DNA of 64,000 bases from Bactericera cockerelli (Eukaryota > Arthropoda > Insecta > Hemiptera > Triozidae), in the NCBI GenBank assembly GCA_024516035.1, contig CM044955.1, forward strand, positions 39,443,506-39,507,505, given 5' to 3'. Position 1 is the stretch's first letter. Every line of letters begins with the position of its first letter. Shown piece by piece: positions 10,586 through 20,845 of the stretch. Both the position numbers and the translations under genes were made by a program. The notes under the pieces are model-generated. The model was not told where the DNA came from. It ran no database searches and was given only the letters and a program-made list of their open reading frames with translations.

Positions 10586-13500
10586 CTATTCATTTCTAAG
10601 GAATGCTCTTAGCCTTAAAGCTCCCTGAACATAAAAGAACACATTGTTAATGTCAAAACGAGATGGATCCTCTACAAGACGTTTTATAGACAGTTGGTCA
10701 TCACCTAGCCATTTTCTCAAGTATTGTTTCCTAAGACCTGTAAAATGGGGACATTTAAAAAAGAAATGGTACAGATTTTCGGTTTCATGTAAATTACAAA
10801 GGGTACATTCCTCATCACTGTTCCAAGAATAGCTTATTCTGTTAATGTAAAAGTTGACCTTTGAATTTCCACTTAACCGAATTTGAGCTATGATCCTAGT
10901 CCTGGCAATTATCCCAGGAATTGAAACATAGCTGGAAGTGATGGGTTTTATTTCCTCAGGTTTCGACTTCAGCTCCTTGTACCAGGTGCAGTATGACGAA
11001 TGTTCCAGTCTGACATAGTCCTGCTCAATCAACTGAATCTCGTAGGTAGACAGAATTTCATCCATTTTGTTCTTCAGCAGCTCACGTGATTGCGCCTCCC
11101 ATACCTCTCCAAAGCCCAGCTCCACCAGTTTCACTCTCAGGAGTGATGCCCAGTTGTATTTTTCTAGGTTCCTTGCAAGCTGATCCGTGTGTACAAGCTG
11201 ATTGAAGCAGATTTTTGGGAACCGTTCTTCAGACATAGAAAGTAACTTGAGCCACCATCCCAGCATTTGTTTTAGTACAAGGTATGCCAGCTTGACGATG
11301 CCAAATTCCAATCTGAGCATGTAGTGAGGAGTAGATCGCGGTAGACAGAATACTGATTTTATGAATTGACTTTGTGCTGGTTCAATCACGTCCCCGTACC
11401 TACTGCCCCAGACTTCAGCACCATATAGGAGGGTAGCACAGACTATGGATCGGTAGAGTTTCATCCTGCTCTCCTGTGACGTCATCTTTGAGTTAATTAA
11501 AATATTTTTCACACTGGAAACTGACATCTTTCCCCTAGAAACTGCCTGTAGAGCTGCTTTGTGGAATACAGCATGTGACGAAAACTTGATGCCCAGGTAC
11601 ACGTATTCATTAGTAACCTCCAATGTTCTGTTTTTGTAATGAAAGACATCTGATTGAGCTAACCTTCCTCCTCGTCTAAACACGACAATTTTAGATTTAG
11701 CCTCGTTTACCACCATTTTGTTCTCATCACAGTAACTGGCTAAAATATTAAGCTTTCTCTGTAAATCCACTTGACTGTTTGACAAAAGAATGAGGTCATC
11801 ACAATAAAGGAGTAATAGAATGTCCTTTGAATGTGTGATAGGTACACCCTCTACACCTTTTCCTCTAAAATAATCTTCCAGGTCGTTGATAAAGATAATA
11901 AAGGCTACCGGCGAGCAAGAATCACCCTGCAAAACGCCCTTGGTTATTTGCTGCTTGGTTGTTATTTTGTTCTCCACCTTGATCTGAGTTGTCGCTCTGT
12001 CGTAGATTCTTCTCAATAATGATATCATCTTGCCAGATACTCCAAATGTGAACATTTTCGCAAATAGCAAATCCTGCTGCACTCCGGGGAAGGCGGATTT
12101 GTAGTCAATAAATGCCGCGTAGAGTTTACGTTGATTAATGAGATTTAATGAGATGATACTATGAAGGGAGAAGATGTTGTCTATGCAACCCCGATTCGGC
12201 CTGAAACCAGCCTGCGCCTCAGAGAAGATTCCATTAACTTCGCTCCAGACCAGGATACGCTGTGATGCTAGGTGAGTGATTAATTTTAAGATGTTATTCA
12301 TTAGTGCAATGTTTCTATAGTTATTACAATCTGTTAGATCTCCTTTTTTGTGAAGCATGGACATAAATGACTGACACATTGCTTCAGGGATATTACCCCC
12401 ATCAAAAATAAAATTTATGAACCGCAGCAGATGATTTTTCCAATTTTGGCCCAACACTTTTAAATATTCATTCAGAACGTTGTCTGGACCAGGACTTTTG
12501 TTTCTTTTCATATGTTTGATACCCTTTTCCAGCTCACCAATACAAAATTCTGAGTCCAGTTGTTCCCTTAGGACATCAGTGAACGTGTGGTTTAGCCTTC
12601 CGTCTGAATCTTGCTCTGATAATCTAAACATTTCCTCAAGATACTGTGACCATTCCTCAATAGGGATCATATTGCTTTTGTTCTGTGGGCGTGGTTTGAA
12701 TTTTTTCACTGTTTCCCAGAATTCCTGTGGGTTTCTCACACTTGATAATTTTTCTATTAGCTTTTGTTCGTGCTCGTTCTTAAGATCGAGGCAAAGACGG
12801 TTGTAATCTTTTTTTAGTTTCAAGAATGATTCCAGATTCTCTTGCTTTCTATGTTGTCTCCATTTTCTATAAAACTTACGTGACATTTTCTTTAAATCCC
12901 TGCACTGTTTACTGTACCAAGGTTTGTTTATATTTATCTTTGTAGGAATACTGAATTCGTGGATCATACCGCAGTGAGCAGCAGCGTCCTGAATAGTTTT
13001 GACGAGCTCGGTGTAGACATCCTCCACTTGTGATGAAATGTGGGCCCTGTTCACATAATCACTGAACTCCTCTGTTTTGTCTGGCAACCATTTAAACCGG
13101 GTTATTTTTGCCTTAGAGTTTTTATTCGGTTGTACATAGAGTGGAATATTCAAGGTGACGATTACAGGGAGGTGATCAGAAACAATCACTGTGTTGGAAA
13201 CTTGGAGCTCTGACACCAACGGAAAGGAGTCAAGGTTTGTCCAGACCAAATCAACTGTACTCGATCCAACTCTACTGACATAAGTAAATTGGCCTGGAAC
13301 ATCACCATTTGTCCTACCGTTGAGTAACAAAAAACCGTGCTCCTCCATACATGACAATAACTGTTCCCCTCGTTTGTTCAACACCTCGTCCACCGATATC
13401 CTCTGCGACAGCAATCCGTACTCCTCAGCCAAGTTCTCATCCAAATAGTTAGCGTCTGCTGTCCTGGAATTAGTATCACCACCAATAACAATAGGTATAT

Positions 13501-13939
13501 TATTTGTATCAAGTTCTTTCAATAGCAAGTCTAAAGATTCCAATGCTTGTTCCAGCGGATACGTGGGTTTAATATAAACATTACCGATTATAAGAGTCAT
13601 GTTCTGACTGAACCTAATTTTAATAAAAATCCATAGATTAGAAATATTAAGCACTTCAAACTCAATACCTTTCTTTATCAAAGTTATTAATCCGCCACTG
13701 CCTCGGCCTCGCTGCTTGTCACGCACCGCCACTGAGTGCACCATATTGTACTCATCTAGGTATTTAGGGATAGAAGGTTTTTCTAGTGCCCAAGTTTCAC
13801 TCAAACAAAGTATGTGCCCCGATAATATACTTCTTAGTTCTTCTGGACACAAGGAATAAAGTTTTGTTAATCCGTTGATATTCCAGAAAAATACTTTCAG
13901 GGTGTCCTGAATGGAGAGACACCCAGTTACTGGTTTTTT
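10586..13939 (-). CDS. LINE ORF2: endonuclease-reverse transcriptase
   Basis: Encodes the enzyme that nicks target DNA and reverse-transcribes the element RNA, about 1117 codons from the proposed frameshift point to the stop. Order: EEP endonuclease (WNING at 13885-13871, SETW, GGDTNS, SDHLP), then reverse transcriptase with NKSPGPD, AGFRPNRGC, GVLQGDSCSP and the catalytic YCDD at 11795-11806, then a C-terminal CTLCNLHETENLYHFFFKC knuckle near 10760-10815. There is no ATG where the endonuclease begins; a start at 13852 would be TTG, and the first Met codon falls after the SETW motif. The frame is open upstream through the end of ORF1, so it is most likely entered by -1 frameshifting at 13933-13939. 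No internal stop or frameshift is visible. Confidence 0.93.
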   Translation of the reverse strand, partial: KKPVTGCLSIQDTLKVFFWNINGLTKLYSLCPEELRSILSGHILCLSETWALEKPSIPKYLDEYNMVHSVAVRDKQRGRGSGGLITLIKKGIEFEVLNISNLWIFIKIRFSQNMTLIIGNVYIKPTYPLEQALESLDLLLKELDTNNIPIVIGGDTNSRTADANYLDENLAEEYGLLSQRISVDEVLNKRGEQLLSCMEEHGFLLLNGRTNGDVPGQFTYVSRVGSSTVDLVWTNLDSFPLVSELQVSNTVIVSDHLPVIVTLNIPLYVQPNKNSKAKITRFKWLPDKTEEFSDYVNRAHISSQVEDVYTELVKTIQDAAAHCGMIHEFSIPTKININKPWYSKQCRDLKKMSRKFYRKWRQHRKQENLESFLKLKKDYNRLCLDLKNEHEQKLIEKLSSVRNPQEFWETVKKFKPRPQNKSNMIPIEEWSQYLEEMFRLSEQDSDGRLNHTFTDVLREQLDSEFCIGELEKGIKHMKRNKSPGPDNVLNEYLKVLGQNWKNHLLRFINFIFDGGNIPEAMCQSFMSMLHKKGDLTDCNNYRNIALMNNILKLITHLASQRILVWSEVNGIFSEAQAGFRPNRGCIDNIFSLHSIISLNLINQRKLYAAFIDYKSAFPGVQQDLLFAKMFTFGVSGKMISLLRRIYDRATTQIKVENKITTKQQITKGVLQGDSCSPVAFIIFINDLEDYFRGKGVEGVPITHSKDILLLLYCDDLILLSNSQVDLQRKLNILASYCDENKMVVNEAKSKIVVFRRGGRLAQSDVFHYKNRTLEVTNEYVYLGIKFSSHAVFHKAALQAVSRGKMSVSSVKNILINSKMTSQESRMKLYRSIVCATLLYGAEVWGSRYGDVIEPAQSQFIKSVFCLPRSTPHYMLRLEFGIVKLAYLVLKQMLGWWLKLLSMSEERFPKICFNQLVHTDQLARNLEKYNWASLLRVKLVELGFGEVWEAQSRELLKNKMDEILSTYEIQLIEQDYVRLEHSSYCTWYKELKSKPEEIKPITSSYVSIPGIIARTRIIAQIRLSGNSKVNFYINRISYSWNSDEECTLCNLHETENLYHFFFKCPHFTGLRKQYLRKWLGDDQLSIKRLVEDPSRFDINNVFFYVQGALRLRAFLRNE
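13900..13939 (-). promoter_or_regulatory. Programmed -1 ribosomal frameshift signal
   Basis: On the - strand the canonical slippery heptamer A AAA AAC (13939-13933) is in the correct ORF1 phase (codons GCA AAA AAC), six nucleotides before the ORF1 stop TAA (13929-13927) counting the CAG codon between. After an 8-nt spacer comes a perfect 7-bp stem, GGGTGTC (13924-13918) with GACACCC (13906-13900), and an 11-nt loop. Slipping back one base enters the ORF2 frame, which is open from there on. Confidence 0.8.
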
Positions 13940-14838
13940 GCATGGGTTTCCTCCTGAGGATTTAAGTAGGATACAATACTCGGCTGGCGTAGATTATGTA
14001 TCATATGGTTCCTCCCAGCGTTTGGTAGTGGTGACTGAAGTGGTGTGTTGAACTCATTTGAAGTATCAGAAAAATCATCATTATTATCCCCTTGCTGATC
14101 TTGTTGCATCTCTATCATGGTAGTGTCGAATAACTCATCTTCCCCGCTAAAGTTCCGATTTAATTTCTTCAGGGCCGACTTTTGGGTATCTCGAATGTCC
14201 CCTGGTGATTCTGATGAGGCACGTTTACTTGAAGTTCTTGCTATTCCTACCGCATTATTTAAATCTGAACTGGATGCACAATTTTCCTCACAGATTATCT
14301 GCCCACTCCTAATCACCGCTGTCTTTCCCTGTCTTCGCAATCTGTCCCTTTCTTCACGTAATTGCTTGTGTTCCAATCTGGCTTCCTCCGAAAGATCTTG
14401 CTTGACATATATTGATGTCCCTTTCAATAGTATTGTTTTCTTGAGTATCTCAATTTTCCGTCTTTGGGTTGTCAATCCCACAAGAATGGCTCTAGGTTTA
14501 GCATAGTTCGGTTGTTTACCTAATCTTCTGCAAAAATCTAGTTCCATCAGAGTGAATCCCTCAATTTTTAACTGTGAACAAAATAAATTTGTTACTAGTC
14601 TTTCGAGATCCGTTTGGTCTTCAGGTATTCCAAAAATGACGAGATTTTTGCGTCTATCACTATAATCCAATCTACCCAGTTTTTTTGTGTGATCATCGAG
14701 TACTGCATTCACTGAATCAAAATTACATTGAATAGAATCCAGCTTTATTTTAACTTCACCGTGATTTTGCGTATTTGTTGTTATCATAGTGTCCAGTTTA
14801 TCCCACAACGCCTCCAAAGTTACTTTTCCTTCACCCAT
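13927..14838 (-). CDS. LINE ORF1: RNA-binding protein
   Basis: A 303-residue protein beginning MGEGKVTLEALWDKLDTM. Residues about 10-60 form a likely coiled coil. Then comes an RRM-like block with RKNLVIFGIPEDQ, FCRRLGK, PRAILVGL and IYVKQDLSEEARL, a pattern I know from LINE ORF1 proteins that coat the element RNA. The C-terminal third is Ser/Asn/Asp-rich and presumably disordered. No CCHC knuckle is present. It ends six nucleotides past a slippery heptamer, so a fraction of ribosomes should continue into ORF2. Start chosen at the first ATG; the upstream sequence is AT-rich and non-coding. Confidence 0.88.
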   Translation of the reverse strand: MGEGKVTLEALWDKLDTMITTNTQNHGEVKIKLDSIQCNFDSVNAVLDDHTKKLGRLDYSDRRKNLVIFGIPEDQTDLERLVTNLFCSQLKIEGFTLMELDFCRRLGKQPNYAKPRAILVGLTTQRRKIEILKKTILLKGTSIYVKQDLSEEARLEHKQLREERDRLRRQGKTAVIRSGQIICEENCASSSDLNNAVGIARTSSKRASSESPGDIRDTQKSALKKLNRNFSGEDELFDTTMIEMQQDQQGDNNDDFSDTSNEFNTPLQSPLPNAGRNHMIHNLRQPSIVSYLNPQEETHAKNQ

Positions 14839-14880
14839 TTTAAATATATTCTCAGCTTAAATAGGTACCTACTGACCCAA

Positions 14881-15904
14881 TTCTTAATCGTATCAAAGTA
14901 GATTAACAGTAAATAAACGGTGTATTAATAATTATCTGTATGCAGGTCGTATACCTATTCGTCTCGTAGTCTGGTACCCGGCCTCAGGTAGGCACCACTC
15001 AGATTCCGGGGAATATCTCACGTGTTTATGATAATGTGAGACTCATGAGACATAGATATAGATAGGTATATACAATCTATGTATAATCAGTTGGGAGAGA
15101 CGCGTAAATAGATATTAAATAGGTAGAATCACTAACTTAATAAAGCTGGCATCAATGTAAATGTAGAGCGTTCAGCTATCTCCCGGACTGGAAACCAACT
15201 ATCACGAACTTTGAGTCTTATCAGTGATGCAACCTCGGTAGATATTATCACTAGTTTGATAAAACTTTGAAGATCAGGAAGGTAGGTACCAATGACTCGG
15301 AGCTCTTATCAGTAAAATAAATAGTACTTGGTTATGTGTGAGCAAAGTTGGTAGTGCTGGTTCAACTTGGAGAGATACTATCTATCGGAAAGCACTGGTA
15401 GCTTGATTAGAAAACTGCTATCTCTCGGTTCTGCTGATAACAAATTCAAAATAACGATGATTTACTGATAAGAAATGCGTGTGTCATGCGCTGTAGTCAA
15501 TAATGAGTACAATTAATTAGACTCTAATTTCCAGAGAAATGAAACTTCTTTCTACAAGGGAACTTTAGCCATCTTGGATTTTGCTGTCTCAAATGTTTGA
15601 AATATAAATTTCGCACTTACGGCTCAACCAAATTGTGCAGAGATGTATACTATAAAGCGGATTGAAGTTTTCGGTTCAAATATTACATTTAACACTAACT
15701 GGACATAGAAAAACACTTAAAACAATTTTTTAAACACAAAATAAAGATTAAAATCACAGACACTGATGCTTACTTTCCAACGCAACGTTGCCAACCTTAA
15801 AAAAAAAAAAAAAAAAAGTCTAGTAAGGTAGATTTTATTTTTATTTAAAATTATTATTAATGTTAATGTATTATTTGTATTAAAACAAATTTGAAGAAAA
15901 TCGG
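14881..15904. other. Possible LINE 5' region and flank
   Basis: AT-rich DNA with loosely repeated phrases such as CTATCTCTCGG / CTATCTATCGG and CTTATCAGT between 15170 and 15430. It could be the LINE 5' UTR. An A-run of 18 at 15800-15817 lies near the end. No gene seen. Confidence 0.4.
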
Positions 15905-16010
15905 TTATGCGGTTTTGAAGATACAAGTGATTTAGTCGAAAAAAATCAGAATTGCCAGGTGTATACAATGTGAAACAATCACGAGGAAGTATTGTGTCCA
16001 TAATTAGCAG
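15905..16010 (-). repeat. Inverted copy of the 4606-4700 repeat
   Basis: The reverse complement contains ATTATGGACACAATAC and GTGATTGTTTCACATTGTAT, matching 4606-4660 with scattered differences. No termini defined. Confidence 0.7.
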
Positions 16011-16113
16011 TGTTTTTTTTTGTAAATTTTGAATGAGATCTGTGTAATTTACGATTCATAATACAAAAGCATTGATCAAAATAAATGCTTTATTTAGACT
16101 GTCAGTTGTCAGT

Positions 16114-17224
16114 GGCCAGCCTCCGTGGCGTAATGGTTGTAACTACTGCCCGTAGTTCAGACATTTCGAGTTCGATTCCCAGTTGTTCCAGACTTTTCTA
16201 ATATTTTTTTCCCCTCTAAACACGTCAGTCTGGAATCTACCCAGGCTGGGCGAGTTAAATGTAGGTAGCTGGAACGATTCCCAGCGAATGCAGGGTAAAA
16301 CCCCCCGTCCTGACTAGTTCAAATCAGGACCTTAAAACCAAATACAATCAACTGGTCACAATCGTTTTAAAATGAGGTTGGTGTGATAATTGGTGCTTCT
16401 TTTGTGGAACTTCAACCAGTAATAATGAAGAAAAAAACATACCTATTTAATCTTAAAATCCATTAACAATAATTCATTAATAATCAACTAGTGTTTTAAC
16501 CTTGTATTGAAAAATTAGTTATGAACTCGTTAAATAACGGACAACTTTGTTTAGTGGTTTTGTTTACAGTACAATTTGAATTATAATATGTACCTAAGTA
16601 CATGGTAGGTAGATGGAAATTCGATCTTGGTAAAATAAAGAGGGAAATGAAAGTGCCGAGTATTATTGTATGTTCCGAAATTGCCTCTTACTATGGCTCT
16701 AAGAAATGTTGACCCATATATTTGCCTAACTTCGAGATACTAAACATGGTGTCAATTCAGCATAATCAGTTGGTAGGTATAAACAGAAGAAGTGAGACAT
16801 TATACTAGATAATACATTTAATAATTATAAATTAATAAGCAAGCATATATCCATATACCCTGAAAATTTCAGCTCGATTGGACAAAAAATGCAAATTATA
16901 TCATGTTACAATGTTACATACATAGGTAGATGGATAATTAGATTGTGACAAATCAATATTGATCGAGTTAAACCATACTCACTTCGTTCGAAATTAAACG
17001 GTCATAGGAGGTTGACGCAAACTACCAACTACTGTTTTTTTTCTCACGAGAAAACCGGACATCCAAAGTACAGAGTAAAAAAAAATTATACCTAGCCGGG
17101 ATTCGAACCCAGGTCACCTTGCAAACTTTGTGTTTTACCTACACCAGTCGACGACCACAGAGACTGCTCAATAGGTACATAATATTTTATTATAATTTAT
17201 CATTGTTTTGATCTATTTTAATCA
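16114..17224 (+). repeat. Composite 2-kb repeat, 5' part (SINE B plus body)
   Basis: Begins with a SINE B head (GCCTCCGTGGCGTAATGG) and continues through body sequence also present at 32005-33006. An inverted tRNA-like stretch around 17095-17170 (complement contains GGGTTCGAATCCCGGCTAGG) marks an embedded SINE C head. The SINEs appear to be fixed parts of the composite, because the second copy has them at the same places. Confidence 0.8.
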
Positions 17225-17965
17225 ATATTTTTCCTCTTACTGGCCAATACTTTATACACTTCTCATAATATAGACCTAGTTTACCTCTTGATGTAGAAAT
17301 CTCTGAATGAAGTTATAAAACGTTATTATTTCCTGACTGATACCTCAGTCTGCTGGCAGCTTGGGTGAAGCAAAGATGATTGGATCCCACCCATATTTTA
17401 AGTTCTATGTGAGGCGAAGATTTTTTGTTACTCTCATAAATCTTATTTCAGTTTTTTATTTTTATGTCCACACTGTCGCTGATTTTTCTAACATTTTATT
17501 TACATCGTAGTATATTTCTGCGTAATTAGACCTTTAGAAAGAACCTTCAGTCATCAACTTGGGATAAATAGGCGTGGCTCCAGGGTTCATTTTAGATATT
17601 CCTTTAGATGGCTTTAAATACTTTTCTACTTGTTTCAACCATCTGAAATTAAGTGATCTCATTCCCTTTGACTAGACCTTTCTAAAAACACCAGAAATAC
17701 AACTCTAGGATAATAATAGACGGCTCTGGGCCACATAATAAGTATTCCTTTCAAAGAGTATAACTCAAGTTTGGTCCAGTGTAATACTTTAGTTATATTT
17801 TTATATTTTTTCCTATGATAAGGCCTTTCGAAAAATACCACAATCGCAGCTCCAAGATAACCAGGGGCGGCTCTGTGCAACTTTCCCATTTTATTTGAGA
17901 AGGCTATATCTCCTATCCTATATAAAATAAATACTTGAAACTATAAAAGGTATGCAGAGATGAAA
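17225..17965 (+). repeat. Composite repeat module X, copy 1
   Basis: About 741 bp starting ATATTTTTCCTCTTACTGGC. It matches 18661-19402 with roughly a dozen differences and 33007-33748 with more. It contains short - strand ORFs that are not conserved as proteins between copies. Function unknown. Confidence 0.88.
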
Positions 17966-18313
17966 ATTCCCTTTTCAAAAACGTATCTCACGTCTTTCCA
18001 CGATAAGCACACGTTGCTGTACCCTTGACAGAAAATTGGTCTGAAAAAAAAAAAAAACCCGTATGAATAATTTCATGAAATTCAAGATTTTCGGCGTGGC
18101 CAGTAAACGACTTTAACTGTACGTAGGAACCTCGCGCTTTCGTGAAACACAATCTATTTTCGCGTCTCATTACGAATTTGAAATAAAAATTGATAAAAGT
18201 TAGCGTTAGGTGGGCGAAAACAATAAAACAAAATACATATAAACTCTGTTTCGTGTTAATATAGGCCGGGTGGCTGGCGCTACTTGACGAGCGCTCGCCT
18301 CCCGGCGAGCTTG
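17966..18313 (+). repeat. Composite repeat module Y, copy 1
   Basis: 348 bp, starting ATTCCCTTTTCAAAAACG and ending in a GC-rich tRNA-like half (GGCCGGGTGGCTGGCGC, then GCTCGCC-TCCC-GGCGAGC) and CTTG. It is followed immediately by a second copy that I read as identical apart from one base in an A-run. Confidence 0.92.
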
Positions 18314-18660
18314 ATTCCCTTTTCAAAAACGTATCTCACGTCTTTCCACGATAAGCACACGTTGCTGTACCCTTGACAGAAAATTGGTCTGAAAAAAAAA
18401 AAAACCCGTATGAATAATTTCATGAAATTCAAGATTTTCGGCGTGGCCAGTAAACGACTTTAACTGTACGTAGGAACCTCGCGCTTTCGTGAAACACAAT
18501 CTATTTTCGCGTCTCATTACGAATTTGAAATAAAAATTGATAAAAGTTAGCGTTAGGTGGGCGAAAACAATAAAACAAAATACATATAAACTCTGTTTCG
18601 TGTTAATATAGGCCGGGTGGCTGGCGCTACTTGACGAGCGCTCGCCTCCCGGCGAGCTTG
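18314..18660 (+). repeat. Composite repeat module Y, copy 2 (tandem)
   Basis: Head-to-tail duplicate of 17966-18313. The junction falls directly after the CTTG of copy 1 and restarts at ATTCCC. Near identity indicates a very recent duplication or an assembly error. Confidence 0.92.
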
Positions 18661-19754
18661 ATATTTTTCCTCTTACTGGCCAATATTTTATACACTTCTC
18701 ATAATATAGACCTAGTTTACCTCTTGATGTAGAAATCTCTGAATGAAGTTATAAAACGTTATTATTCCCAGATTGATAACTCCGTCTGCTGGCAGCTTGG
18801 GTGAAGCAAAGAAGATTAGATCCCACCCATATTATAAGTTCTATTTGAGGCGAAGATTTTTTGTTACTCTCATAAATCTTATTTCAGTTTTTTATTTTTA
18901 TGTCTCACACTGTCGCTGATTTTTCTAACATTTTATTTACATCGTAGTATATTTCTGCGTAATTAGACCTTTAGAAAGAACCTTCAGTCATCAACTTGGG
19001 ATAAATAGGCGTGGCTCCAGGGTTCATTTTAGATATTCCTTTAGATGGCTTTAAATACTTTTCTACTTGTTTCAACCATCTGAAATTAAGTGATCTCATT
19101 CCCTTTGACTAGACCTTTCTAAAAACACCAGAAATACAACTCTAGGATAATAATAGACGGCTCTGGGCTCCATAATAAGTATTCCTTTCAAAGGGTATAA
19201 CTCAAGTTTTGTAAAGTGTAATACTTTAATTATATTTTTATATTTTTTCCTATGATAAGGCCTTTCGAAATATACCACAATCGCAGCTCCAAGATAACCA
19301 GGGGCGGCTCTGTGCAACTTTCCCGTTTTATTTCAGAAGGCTATATCTCCTATCCTATATAAAATAAATACTTGAAACTATAAAAGGTATGCAGAGATGA
19401 GAATTCCCTTTTCAAAAACGTATCTCACGTCTTTCCACGATAAGCACACGTTGCTGTACCCTTGACAGAAAATTGGTCTGAAAAAAAAAAAAAAAAAACC
19501 CGTATGAATAATTTCATGAAATTCAAGATTTTCGGCGTGGCCAGTAAACGACTTTAACTGTACGTAGGAACCTCGCGCTTTCGTGAAACACAATCTATTT
19601 TCGCGTCTCATTACGAATTTGAAGTAAAAATTGATAAAAGTTAGCGTTAAGTGGGCGAAAACAATAAAACAAAATACATATAAACTCTGTTTCGTGTTAA
19701 TATAGGCCGGGTGGCTGGCGCTACTTGACGAGCGCTCGCCTCCCGGCGAGCTTG
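18661..19754 (+). repeat. Composite repeat modules X and Y, further copy
   Basis: Module X (18661-19402) follows directly after the second Y, then a third Y (19403-19754) with two substitutions and a longer A-run. The array order is therefore X-Y-Y-X-Y, and the tRNA-like half terminates each Y. Confidence 0.92.
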
Positions 19755-20845
19755 ATAAGTCGAAATTTGTTTTACAAACATAAAAATATTTTTACATATA
19801 ATTACTTACAAATTCACTCACAGATTTTTTTTCAACAAGAAATGTTATCAGCTCAATTTTGAAATAAGTGACTGATTGTAATACCTATTTTCCATAAGTT
19901 ACTCGTATCTTTATCAAAAGTGCAGTTTCAGTAATTTTCAGACCCCCTGTGACTAAAAGATGCAAATCTAAAAAACTTACCTTAGAAAACCCAAGAGCTA
20001 TTTCGTCACCACAATTGTCTTTTGTTTTTTGCCAAGTAGAAGTTTTCTGTCCCAACACGCAGACTGCAGCCCAAAGTTTGTGTACACCACTCACCACTCG
20101 ACCAGAACAATGAGGGAGTGAGTGAGGGATCATTAAGAAGAGAAGGAGAAATAAAAAGGGATAGTGGCATTGATAGAAATACAGACAAATGAGAGAAGAA
20201 AGAGATAGGGAGCAGAAGAGTGAGAGGAAGAGATTATAGGGGGAGGTTCAGAAGATGGGGGAGCATTCACTTGAGTAAAACAATAGGAATAATTGTCTGC
20301 GTCTTGTTTTGTGTGCGTCTTTTAATGAACATTTTGAATTCAGGAATTTTATCATATCATTGCATTCAGTTCTTTTCCTGATTATGATCAACATAATGAA
20401 ATATTGCACAGAATTAAACTTGCAATCCAAATGAAATTTTTCCTAATATTAATTTTTCTATTCATATAAAAGAAAAGGAAAATAAGACAATTTCAAATGC
20501 AAAAAACACATTAACGAAAAAATAATATCCAATGAGACTTTTTATTTGGTAGGGGTTTTCCTGCGATTTTCATTTAAGCACAATAATACACACTAATAGC
20601 TCCGGAATCTATTAAAACGTCACTCTGTTTTGTTGAGATATATTACGTTTAATGCACTATTTTTATTTACTTTTCTTATTTTTCCCCTATTTTAAAGAAA
20701 TTTGAAAAGTGCAATTTATTGCGAAGTCTTTTGGAATATCTACAATCTCCAATTTGTAGATTCTATATTATTTTCTAAATTTCTACATTTCTCAGCGGAA
20801 ACATCTGAGGCGGAGAACTGTCAGGGGAGACAAATAAGCATGGTC
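19755..20845. other. Non-coding stretch
   Basis: AT-rich, with a purine-rich patch about 20105-20270. Overlapping - strand ORFs (19885-20188) lie in different frames of the same region and carry no recognisable motif. Nothing else seen. Confidence 0.5.

Larger units (their letters stand above)
10232..14880 (-). mobile_element. Two-ORF non-LTR retrotransposon, apparently intact
   Basis: Both ORFs (13927-14838 and 10586-13939) are uninterrupted, followed by about 320 bp of 3' UTR and a (TAC)n tail. The 5' boundary could not be fixed: AT-rich sequence from 14839 to about 15640 may be 5' UTR. No target duplication was found. The endonuclease is of the apurinic (EEP) type and the C-terminus has a CCHC-like knuckle, which excludes R2-type elements. 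Clade within the jockey/I/LOA/Kiri assemblage is not resolved. Confidence 0.9.

Noticed and set aside
13850..13852. LINE ORF2 start at 13852
   Set aside because: The codon is TTG, and the frame upstream encodes the expected endonuclease start (WNING), so the protein begins further upstream.
17095..17170. tRNA gene
   Set aside because: SINE C head embedded at the same place in both copies of the 2-kb composite.
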